From Tannerella sp. (GTDB lineage: Bacteria > Bacteroidota > Bacteroidia > Bacteroidales > Tannerellaceae): DNA of 9,013 bases. Each line of letters starts with the position of its first letter. Position 1 is the stretch's first letter. The stretch covers positions 1 through 9,013 of the forward strand of contig JAIRLL010000244.1 in NCBI GenBank assembly GCA_031259505.1, written 5' to 3'. A program made the translations under genes and the position numbers. The notes beneath the pieces were generated by a model. The model ran no database searches. It worked only from the letters and a program-made list of their open reading frames with translations, and was not told the DNA's origin. Positions 1 through 5,705 of this stretch are shown piece by piece.

Positions 1-534
1 ATGTCGCAGTTGCAGCAGTTCGTCTTCGCATCCGGGAGCGAGGCCGCCGCTCAGCAGAAAGGGCGTACGGCCGTCGTAGCCGTGAAGCGCCGACCAGTCG
101 AACCGCCGTCCCGAACCGCCGAAGCCTTCGCATTTCGTGTCGAAAAGGAAACAGTCGGCGGCGGCTTCGTAGGCTTTTGTCCGTTGCAGATCGCCGGCTG
201 TGGCGACGGAAAAGGCTTTGACGACGGAGTAGCCGCGCGTCTGCATGGAGAGGCATGTTTCAGGAGATTCATTGCCGTGCAACTGCACGCAGTCCAGTCC
301 ATAATATTCGGCTGTCGCAACCATCGCACTGATGCCGGCATCGACAAACACGCCGACTTTCGTCCGCGTGCAGCGGCGAATGGCTTCCGCCGCCGCATCG
401 CCGGATACGTGCCGCGGCGAGGGCGGATAGAAGATGAAACCTATCCAGTCAATGTCGAGCTGCTGCACGGCGAGGATATTTCCGGCTTCGCGCATTCCGC
501 AGACTTTGATCGTGAGTCGGGAGTGGCAAGTCAT
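1..534 (-). CDS. trpF: Phosphoribosylanthranilate isomerase, partial (3' end beyond window)
   Basis: This cytoplasmic enzyme converts N-(5-phosphoribosyl)anthranilate to CdRP, the step before TrpC in tryptophan synthesis. The frame is open from ATG at 534-532 to base 1: 178 codons with no stop. The family is usually a little over 200 residues, so about 30-40 C-terminal residues lie outside the window. Visible hallmarks are IKVCGMRE near the N terminus with the catalytic cysteine at C12, GFIFYPPSPRHV (32-43), VGVFVDA (60-66), VQLHGNE (83-89), CFLFDTK with the general-acid aspartate at D132, and the phosphate-binding loop LLSGGLAPG (160-168). The start codon overlaps the trpC stop as ATGA (534-531), so translation is probably coupled and the start is secure. 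Expression is expected from the trpC promoter. The next gene is unseen. Confidence 0.95.
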   Translation of the reverse strand, partial: MTCHSRLTIKVCGMREAGNILAVQQLDIDWIGFIFYPPSPRHVSGDAAAEAIRRCTRTKVGVFVDAGISAMVATAEYYGLDCVQLHGNESPETCLSMQTRGYSVVKAFSVATAGDLQRTKAYEAAADCFLFDTKCEGFGGSGRRFDWSALHGYDGRTPFLLSGGLAPGCEDELLQLRH

Positions 535-1358
535 AGGCGGCAAGTGAGTTTCCGGATGAAAGCGTGCAGCGTTTCGCCGGGATGCGGCGTTTTCATGAAC
601 GTTTCGCCAATCAGAAATCCGCGGAATCCGGCGCGTCGCAGTTGGTGCACGGTCTCGACGTCCGACAGTCCGCTTTCGGACACGAGCAGCGGAGCGTCCG
701 CCTGTTTGCCGGCGTGCAGTTGGAGTTGCTCCGCCAGGCGGAACGAGTTTTCGACCGAAGTGCGAAATGTGCCCAGATGACGGTTGTTCACGCCCAGCAT
801 GTCGACGTACGGATTGAGATGCGACAGTTCCGCTTCGCCGTGGATTTCGAGCAGCGTTTCCATTTCCAGCGAATGAGCCGTCTGCGCCAGCCGCCGACAT
901 TCGTTGGGCGCCAGCGTGGCGGCAATCAGCAGCACGGCGTCGGCGCCTGTCACCCGTGCCTGAAAAAGCTGATATTCGTCGATGATGAAGTCTTTGCGCA
1001 GCAGCGGCAGTGCGGTCAGCGAGCGTGCACGCTGCAGGTCGGTGAACGACCCGCCGAAGAAATCGCCATCCGTCAGAATCGAACAGGCCGACGCTCCGCC
1101 CCGTTCGTATGCCGGCACGACGTCTTCGACCTTTGCTCCGGGATGCAGCCATCCTTTCGACGGCGACCTGCGCTTAAATTCGGCAATGATCCCCGCCGGC
1201 GACCGTTCGAGCGCGCCGCGCATCGACACGGCAGGGCGTTCCAGCCGGCCGCCGGCCATCGCCAACAGCATCGCGAGCGGGACGGCTGCCCGTTGCGACG
1301 CTACTTCGCGGCGTTTGTTTGCCACGATGGTATCCAGTATATCCATGTTTTTATCCAT
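531..1358 (-). CDS. trpC: Indole-3-glycerol phosphate synthase
   Basis: This cytoplasmic TIM-barrel enzyme cyclises and decarboxylates CdRP to indole-3-glycerol phosphate. The 275-residue product shows the full set of family motifs: NKRREV near the N terminus, IIAEFKRRSPSKG (57-69) with E60 and K62, LTDGDFFGGSF (95-105), LLRKDF with K122, LLEIHGEAEL with E171, LGVNNR with N191/N192, LLVSESGLS with E228, and FLIGETFMK. These match the known catalytic and phosphate-binding residues of the family, so it looks active. The frame stays open upstream to 1445, but the promoter at 1405-1435 lies inside that extension and excludes it. I chose ATG at 1358. ATG at 1346 (MDILDTIVANKRREV) fits family N termini equally well. 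The ribosome binding site is weak at both, which is common in this phylum. It is a single-domain enzyme, not a TrpC-TrpF fusion. Confidence 0.96.
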   Translation of the reverse strand: MDKNMDILDTIVANKRREVASQRAAVPLAMLLAMAGGRLERPAVSMRGALERSPAGIIAEFKRRSPSKGWLHPGAKVEDVVPAYERGGASACSILTDGDFFGGSFTDLQRARSLTALPLLRKDFIIDEYQLFQARVTGADAVLLIAATLAPNECRRLAQTAHSLEMETLLEIHGEAELSHLNPYVDMLGVNNRHLGTFRTSVENSFRLAEQLQLHAGKQADAPLLVSESGLSDVETVHQLRRAGFRGFLIGETFMKTPHPGETLHAFIRKLTCRL

Positions 1359-1404
1359 CCGTCTTTCGTATTCCTTTCCGTTGATTCGGGCGGGAAACGT
1401 TTTG

Positions 1405-1435
1405 CAAAGATAATTCATTTTGCCATGCACACAAA
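1405..1435 (-). promoter_or_regulatory. Bacteroidota-type promoter of trpC-trpF
   Basis: On the minus strand a TTTG (1435-1432) is followed by exactly 19 bases and then TATCTTTG (1412-1405). This is a complete match to the primary sigma-factor consensus of Bacteroidota (TTTG, 19-21 bases, TAnnTTTG). Transcription should begin near 1398, leaving a leader of about 40 bases before the ATG at 1358. That is too short for a leader-peptide attenuator, and I see no run of Trp codons. It shows trpC is the first gene of its own transcription unit. Confidence 0.8.
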
Positions 1436-1580
1436 GTCTGCGCACAGTTCGACCTGCCGCCCCCTTCGCACGGGAACCGTCACGAAGCGGAAGACGGCGA
1501 ACTGCACGACCGTTTTTCGAGACAGCGTCGACACGGTTTGAGTCATGGTCGCCTGCCGGGAAATACGGGTCGATACGGTG

Positions 1581-1616
1581 AAAAAACGGAGGTCAGAGAT
1601 AAGTGTTGTAGTGACC
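1581..1616 (-). terminator. Possible weak intrinsic terminator after the 69-aa gene
   Basis: On the minus strand GGTCA (1616-1612) can pair with TGACC (1595-1591) across a 16-base loop. A short spacer and TTTTTT (1586-1581) follow. The stem is short and overlaps the stop codon of the small gene, so it would be weak. It fits a transcript ending before the independent trpC promoter. Confidence 0.3.
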
Positions 1617-1802
1617 GAAAAACGGATCATTCGGATGGTCGCTGCTATCCGGCTCCCGGTCGTGTTCGTCCGTGGATATGATAATTTCCATATCTTCCGT
1701 GATGCTCATCTGTTCCTGCCATTCGCAGAAGCAGTCGCCTTTCGGATAACGGATCTTCAATAACTCTCGCTCCGTAATACTTTTGGGAATAAATGCACAC
1801 AT
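1593..1802 (-). CDS. Small hypothetical protein, 69 aa
   Basis: I do not recognise this protein. From ATG at 1802 it encodes 69 residues, starting MCAFIPKSITERELLKIRYP and followed by GDCFCEW, which carries two nearby cysteines. The C-terminal half is strongly acidic and polar (STDEHDREPDSSDHPND) and the end is aromatic (PFFGHYNTYL). There is no signal peptide or membrane segment, so a cytoplasmic protein is likely. Codon choice (many GAC, CCG, GAA and ATC) resembles the neighbouring real genes. The frame continues upstream to a TTG at 1832, but ATG at 1802 is the better start. There is no clear ribosome binding site, which is not unusual here. A -7 element about 190 bases upstream and a structured leader precede it, and trpC starts independently downstream. 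It could still be a chance open frame. Confidence 0.5.
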   Translation of the reverse strand: MCAFIPKSITERELLKIRYPKGDCFCEWQEQMSITEDMEIIISTDEHDREPDSSDHPNDPFFGHYNTYL

Positions 1803-1852
1803 AATAATACAACCATTTAAGTCAACATTCAATCAATTATATCTCTCTCACA

Positions 1853-1909
1853 GGGATATGAAAATCATATCCCGCACGGGACGGGCGGCGTCGTGTTGCC
1901 CATGATTTT
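1853..1909 (-). promoter_or_regulatory. Structured leader with two mutually exclusive hairpins
   Basis: Two perfect stems compete for the same bases. Stem A is GGGATATGA (minus strand 1873-1865) pairing with TCATATCCC (1861-1853) across a 3-base loop. Stem B is AAAATCAT (1909-1902) pairing with ATGATTTT (1868-1861), enclosing a GC-rich stretch that includes GGGC and GCCC. The segment 1868-1861 is needed by both, as in attenuators and riboswitches. No T tract follows stem A, so a plain terminator is not supported. I recognise no known riboswitch class. If transcribed from the element at 1992-1999, it lies in the 5' leader of the small gene. Confidence 0.4.
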
Positions 1910-1991
1910 AACCGGCATCAGACCGCCGCACATTTTTTTCTCTCACAATCTATTGACGCATCTTTATGTGCGAAAACAGAAACTTCCACAA

Positions 1992-1999
1992 CAAAGATA
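1992..1999 (-). promoter_or_regulatory. Bacteroidota -7 element (TATCTTTG) upstream of the small gene
   Basis: TATCTTTG on the minus strand matches the TAnnTTTG consensus exactly and is the same octamer as in the trpC promoter. The upstream partner is poor: about 19-20 bases away there is only TTCG, not TTTG. Transcription would start near 1985 and give a leader of about 180 bases before the ATG at 1802, passing through the competing hairpins. A weaker alternative, TTTT, 19 bases, TATAATTG, lies closer to the gene at about 1834-1864. Confidence 0.45.
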
Positions 2000-2079
2000 T
2001 ATAATTTCCCCGAAGCGAACGGGAGGTTTAACTATAAAAAGTTTTTTTTTGCTTCGCTATGTAACCGGGGCTTCTCCGG

Positions 2080-3336
2080 TCAGAATCTGTATTGCAGTCG
2101 CAATGTAAAGACGTTGTCTTTCCGGTCGCGGTCGTATCCGGCGAGGTTTGCGGAGGTTTCGTTGCGGTTTATCTCGTAGCATGTTTGCAGCCGGAAGCGG
2201 TTATCGGGCTGCCAGAGCATCCCGATGCCGAGCGTGTTGCGGCGGATGTCGGCATGGGCGCTGCTGTGCTGTCCGATGTCGTCGTTCGAAAGGCGGATGT
2301 TGGGGTCGAGCCACTCATATTTCAGGACGGCGGCGAGGGGCGTGCGGGCAATGTCCTGTACGAAAATGGCGTATCCTCCGCGAAAGGGGCGGACGTACGT
2401 GTCGTATTCGGGCAAGGTTGAAGCGGTGCGGCTCTGGATGCCGGTTGCGCTTCCAGGCTGGTATCCGCAGATGTATTCGGCTCTTAGCTGGCGCGACCAT
2501 GTGCGTCCGGGCATGTTCAGTTGAATGTCGATTCCCCGGTATTCGCGTCTGGCAAAGCGTCCTTCGTTGCGCGGATCGCTGTCTGCCTCAAACGCTTTGC
2601 CCTTCATGCGGTATACGGTTTCGGTTCCCTGATAGACGCCTCCGCGATAGTATGACAGGCCTCCGGCGATTCGGAACGTATGCCCGATGTCGTGCGAGGC
2701 ATGAAGGTGAGCGATAAAGTCTTTGCGGTTGTCCACTTCTATTTTCGCTCCGTTTCCGGCCAGCAGCGCCATGTCGAGCGTCAGCAGGCGCCAGGGCGAC
2801 GAAGGGGCGGCTCGCAGTTCCAGCATCACGCCCATGTCGCGCTCTTCGGGGAAAAGCGTCTGATAGAGGAGCGAGCTTTCGGGCGATTCGCGGCGCGAGG
2901 ATGAATAGGCGATTTCGTTTCCGAACGGCGGCTCAAAGACGCCTGCCCGCAGGGCGCTGGCTTTCAGCCAGGGTTCCGTCAGGCGTATGTAGGCGTCTTT
3001 GAGGATGATGCCTTTTTCGCTTGCGTCGACCTGCACGGCAGCGGAGGCGAGCGTTTCTTCGTAAGCCAGTTTGATGCGTCCGCGGCGTATGCCCACGCGG
3101 TTGAACGACCGGTCGGGACGGGTGTTTTCGGCGCCAACCTTCAGCGTGGCGTCTTTTTCGCCGTGCTGGAACTGGGGTTGCAGGTAGCCCGAGAGGCGGA
3201 ATTTGTCCTGTGCCGACAGCGAATGGCCGGCCAGCGGCAGCAGGAGGATCAGCAGTGTGGCGGTTCGCAGACCGAAATATGTGAACAGGCTCATGACGGC
3301 GTGCGCCGGAACGGGGAGTAATAATTTTCGCTTCAT
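2080..3336 (-). CDS. Outer-membrane porin, phosphate-selective porin O/P-like family
   Basis: This is probably an outer-membrane beta-barrel channel for small anions or other solutes. The substrate cannot be read from sequence, and the family name does not prove phosphate specificity. The 418-residue product begins with an N-terminal signal (MKRK, then a hydrophobic run at about 26-36) and a likely signal peptidase I site at SLSA/QDK (42/43). The mature start FRLSGYLQPQFQ, then RRGRIKLAYE (84-93), KDAYIRL (113-119), RAGVFEPPFGNE (130-141) and FPEERDMGVMLE (162-173) are the conserved Porin_O_P-type block. Alternating strands fill the rest, ending in RLQYRF with the terminal phenylalanine typical of barrels assembled by BamA. 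ATG at 3336 gives a long 42-residue signal. Met15 (3294) is a possible alternative, but the A-rich bases before 3336 favour the first. It stands alone, and a stem of only 5 bp overlaps its stop codon, so no convincing terminator is seen. Confidence 0.85.
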   Translation of the reverse strand: MKRKLLLPVPAHAVMSLFTYFGLRTATLLILLLPLAGHSLSAQDKFRLSGYLQPQFQHGEKDATLKVGAENTRPDRSFNRVGIRRGRIKLAYEETLASAAVQVDASEKGIILKDAYIRLTEPWLKASALRAGVFEPPFGNEIAYSSSRRESPESSLLYQTLFPEERDMGVMLELRAAPSSPWRLLTLDMALLAGNGAKIEVDNRKDFIAHLHASHDIGHTFRIAGGLSYYRGGVYQGTETVYRMKGKAFEADSDPRNEGRFARREYRGIDIQLNMPGRTWSRQLRAEYICGYQPGSATGIQSRTASTLPEYDTYVRPFRGGYAIFVQDIARTPLAAVLKYEWLDPNIRLSNDDIGQHSSAHADIRRNTLGIGMLWQPDNRFRLQTCYEINRNETSANLAGYDRDRKDNVFTLRLQYRF

Positions 3337-3353
3337 CGCATGTTTTTTGGCGG

Positions 3354-3361
3354 CAAATTTA
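3354..3361 (-). promoter_or_regulatory. Possible -7 element of the porin gene
   Basis: TAAATTTG on the minus strand fits TAnnTTTG and would start transcription about 10 bases before the ATG. No good TTTG partner lies 19-21 bases upstream, and the leader would be very short, so support is modest. Confidence 0.3.
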
Positions 3362-3453
3362 CTCTTTTTTTTCAGATACTGTATATAAACCTTTTCGTCC
3401 GGCCATCGCCTTTTGGACGGACTGCCAGGTTTTGCGTGCGCGACACGACTGTA

Positions 3454-3579
3454 ATGAACCTCGGCAATGAACAGGCTAACCTCATCTATATACAGGTTAG
3501 GGTAACCTGTATACAGGTCAGGTTCACCTATAGACAGATGAACTTCAACAATGGACAGATGAACTTCGGCAATGGAGTA
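3454..3579. repeat. Degenerate 21-bp tandem repeat, six units
   Basis: Six consecutive 21-base units start at 3454, 3475, 3496, 3517, 3538 and 3559. Units 1, 5 and 6 are alike, beginning ATGAAC(C/T)TC and carrying CAATG. Units 2, 3 and 4 form a second, diverged group with TATACAG or TAGACAG ends. Units 1 to 5 all end in ACAG. The period is a multiple of three, so on the plus strand they read as heptads ending in glutamine (MNLGNEQ, ANLIYIQ, VRVTCIQ, VRFTYRQ, MNFNNGQ, then MNFGNGV). The minus strand can read the last units as PKFICPLLKFICL. I do not call either frame a gene. There are no unique spacers, so it is not CRISPR. Confidence 0.8.
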
Positions 3580-3774
3580 CCGGGCTTCAGTACAGTCGTG
3601 TCCTGGAGCGCTCGCAGCATGTCCGCCTTACAGTCAAAAGTAACAGTGCATTGATATTCAGAATTATGGGAGAAACGGTTTTTCCCCTGCTTCAGTGCGC
3701 CGGCGCCATTTTCGGCCATTTAAGCGGAGTTCGGCATAAGAAAAATGATTTCCGGATAAAGATTAACGGATATA

Positions 3775-3846
3775 TGTCCACGAATTACACGAATTTACAC
3801 GAACTGACATGAGAAAATTCGTGTAAATTCGTGTAATTCGTGGACA
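3775..3846. repeat. Perfect 29-bp inverted repeat with 14-base loop
   Basis: The left arm (3775-3803) begins TGTCCACGAATTACACG and is the exact reverse complement of the right arm (3818-3846). The loop is 3804-3817. Each arm contains an internal near-repeat of about 10 bases (GAATTACAC then GAATTTACAC). Symmetry stops abruptly at both ends. It lies beyond the susD terminator and has no T tract on either side. It resembles dispersed palindromic elements found between genes, though its copy number cannot be seen here. Confidence 0.85.
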
Positions 3847-3852
3847 AAAATT

Positions 3853-3884
3853 ATGGAATTATGTGAATACGGAATTACGTGACG
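3853..3884. repeat. Imperfect 16-bp tandem duplication
   Basis: GGAATTATGTGA (3855-3866) is repeated 16 bases later as GGAATTACGTGA (3871-3882), with one mismatch in 12. It sits between the long inverted repeat and the susD terminator. No function is apparent. Confidence 0.5.
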
Positions 3885-3900
3885 ACGACCCCGTCGCGGC

Positions 3901-3934
3901 AAAAGAAAGGGCGCCCGCTTTTGCGTGCACCCTT
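3901..3934 (-). terminator. Intrinsic terminator of the susC-susD operon
   Basis: On the minus strand AAGGGTGC (3934-3927) pairs with GCGCCCTT (3914-3907), with one T-G wobble. Inside it CGC AAAA GCG (3925-3916) extends the helix past single mismatched bases. TCTTTT (3906-3901) follows at once. It begins 29 bases after the susD stop codon and ends the operon before the porin gene. Confidence 0.85.
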
Positions 3935-3962
3935 CCGTCTGTTAACTGTTTATTATCACGTC

Positions 3963-5684
3963 TTAATTATATCCCGGATTCTGCGGGAAGGGAGCATTGA
4001 TGTTGAGGTCTATCTGCATCTGCGGGACAGGCCAGAGCACGTGATGGTCCTGAATGTTGAGTCCGGGGTTGAGCGGGTTGTTGTTGTACTTGCGTACGCG
4101 TTCGAGCAGCTTGCCCGTGCGCCGGAGGACGTAGAAGCGGCAAGTCTCGCCGTAGAGTTCGCGTGCGCGTTCGTCGAGCAGGAAGTCGATGTCTACCGCG
4201 TCGGGCGATACGGGTTTGGCGTTTGCGCGCGTACGTATCCTGTTGATGTCGTCGGCCGCCCGAGCTTTGTCACCCAACTGTATGTAGGCTTCGGCGCGCA
4301 GGAGGTAGGTCTCGGCCAGGCGCATGGCGTACTGGTCGGTGTAGAGCGCTCCTCCGCCCGAAGTAGCCGCATCGCTCAGGATATGTGTCGGGTCGGCATG
4401 TTTCATAAAGAAGGGATAGATGTACTGGCAGGTGTCGCGTATCGCATCGCGTCCGGCCGAGGCCGGATAGAGGCTGAAGTCGATCTTCTGTCCGTGGTAC
4501 GCCGATTCGGGACTGTCGAAATAAAAGTCGCGCTTGATGTTGTGCGGCGCGTTGCGTATGTCGTTGTCCCAGTTGTCGCGCCATACGTCGTAGACCATCA
4601 GGTTGGTCGGGCGTATCCACGAGACGCCGCGTCCGAGCGTGTCGGAATATCCCGTGTATGCTCCGTTGACGAACTCGCCGCGGAAGGCCGGTTTGCCGTC
4701 GGGCGTATTGCCCATGCGGAAGTAGGCCGGCGCGAAGGCGCGCACGCCGCGGGCGTTGGAACCTCCGAGCACCGAAGGCGGCTCGAACTGGATCACCCAG
4801 ATGGCTTCGCGGTTTTCGGCGAGGTTCTGGTTGCCGTAGGCGAAGAGGTCGAGATAGACGTCGCCCGTACCGAAGACGTCGACCGTCGAGCCGAAGCGTT
4901 CGGTCATCAGGTCGTAGCCAAATTCGTTGATTACGCGCGTGGCTGTCTGTACCGCTTCGTTGTATTTCTTCTGCATCAGGTAGACTTCGGTGAGCAGATG
5001 CAGGGCGGCTCCCCTGGTCACGCGGCCGGGGTCTTCTTCCTTACCCGGGTCGGGCAGGCGCTGGGCGGCATAGTTCAGGTCTGTTTCCATCTGTTCGAAG
5101 GCTTTGGAGACGGGGTCGCGCACGAAGTCGGTCTTGGCCTCGTCGATGATGTCGGTCACGACCGGCACATCGCCAAAGAACGATACCAGCAGCCGGTACG
5201 ACCAGGCGCGCATGAAGTACGTCTCGGCGAGGTATTCCTCCTTCTGCGTCGAACTTGTCCACTGCGCTTCGTCGAGCGCTTCGATGGCTGCGGCCAGCGT
5301 GTTGGCGCGCTGGACGATGCGGTACGGGCGCCGCCAGTATTCGCGGACGTATTCGGAAGCAGGATTCAGATAGTTGACGTAGTTGCACAGGAAGCGCGTA
5401 CTGTTCGGGTCTTCGCCGTGGAAGGCGATGTCGGCGCCGAGCGCTTTGTAGATGCTCATCACGTCCTGCTGCTCTTCGCCGAAGAACCAGTCGTTGCGCA
5501 GCGTCCAGTGCAGGCCGGTGATGCCCTGTTTGACGCCGGCCAGCGTGCTGTACGCATTTTCGGGCGCAAGAAAATCCATCGGTTTTTCTTCGAGAAATTC
5601 GGCGTCATTACACGATGCCAGCGTCAGGGCCAGCATCATTACGGTTTGAACGATAACTGTTCTCATGTTGAAATATGTTTTCAT
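3963..5684 (-). CDS. SusD/RagB-family nutrient-binding surface lipoprotein
   Basis: This is the surface lipoprotein lid of a SusC/SusD import complex. It captures a ligand, usually a glycan or peptide, over the SusC channel. The 573-residue product has a lipoprotein signal ending LASC, so C25 would be lipidated. The following NDAEFLEE is acidic, as expected of surface-exposed Bacteroidota lipoproteins. SusD-type helical TPR segments are visible at YLAETYFMRAWSYRLLVSFF (151-170) with GDVPVVTD after it, at about 217-252, and at RLAETYLLRAEAYIQLGD (455-472). LLDERARELYGE (502-513) and the ending WPVPQMQIDLN, then QNPGYN, are classic SusD_RagB C-terminal signatures. Length is normal. It starts 21 bases after the susC stop and has the operon's terminator behind it. 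ATG at 5684 is chosen; Met7 (5666) is possible. The ligand is unknown because no enzyme accompanies it. Symbol susD is withheld because that name implies starch. Confidence 0.95.
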   Translation of the reverse strand: MKTYFNMRTVIVQTVMMLALTLASCNDAEFLEEKPMDFLAPENAYSTLAGVKQGITGLHWTLRNDWFFGEEQQDVMSIYKALGADIAFHGEDPNSTRFLCNYVNYLNPASEYVREYWRRPYRIVQRANTLAAAIEALDEAQWTSSTQKEEYLAETYFMRAWSYRLLVSFFGDVPVVTDIIDEAKTDFVRDPVSKAFEQMETDLNYAAQRLPDPGKEEDPGRVTRGAALHLLTEVYLMQKKYNEAVQTATRVINEFGYDLMTERFGSTVDVFGTGDVYLDLFAYGNQNLAENREAIWVIQFEPPSVLGGSNARGVRAFAPAYFRMGNTPDGKPAFRGEFVNGAYTGYSDTLGRGVSWIRPTNLMVYDVWRDNWDNDIRNAPHNIKRDFYFDSPESAYHGQKIDFSLYPASAGRDAIRDTCQYIYPFFMKHADPTHILSDAATSGGGALYTDQYAMRLAETYLLRAEAYIQLGDKARAADDINRIRTRANAKPVSPDAVDIDFLLDERARELYGETCRFYVLRRTGKLLERVRKYNNNPLNPGLNIQDHHVLWPVPQMQIDLNINAPFPQNPGYN

Positions 5685-5705
5685 ATCCGTTAGGTTTTAA
5701 TATTT

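Noticed and set aside
1359..1445. N-terminal extension of TrpC starting at 1445
   Set aside because: The added 29 residues do not resemble TrpC, and the trpC promoter (1405-1435) lies inside this stretch.
564..1541. 325-codon open frame on the plus strand opposite trpC
   Set aside because: It is antisense to a clear TrpC, has no domains and is arginine/glutamine-rich as expected of a shadow.
1415..1630. 71-codon minus-strand frame between the small gene and trpC
   Set aside because: It overlaps the 69-aa gene and the trpC promoter, has an unlikely composition and no start signals.
2036..2050. A5-G-T9 homopolymer tract as a phase-variable switch
   Set aside because: It lies downstream of the porin stop, outside any coding frame and not between promoter elements, so slippage has no evident effect.
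2064..2080. Hairpin ACCGG/CCGGT at the porin stop as a terminator
   Set aside because: The stem is only 5 bp and a run of A, not T, follows on the transcribed strand.
3454..3579. CRISPR array
   Set aside because: The 21-bp units are directly abutting and degenerate, with no unique spacers and no cas genes nearby.
3528..3719. 63-codon minus-strand frame ending in the 21-bp repeats
   Set aside because: The frame ends only because a repeat unit has a stop, and I see no promoter or family match. It is noted under the repeat finding and not called a gene.
3879..5693. 604-codon open frame on the plus strand opposite susD
   Set aside because: It mirrors the GC-rich codon pattern of susD, has no recognisable domain, and susD on the other strand is unmistakable.
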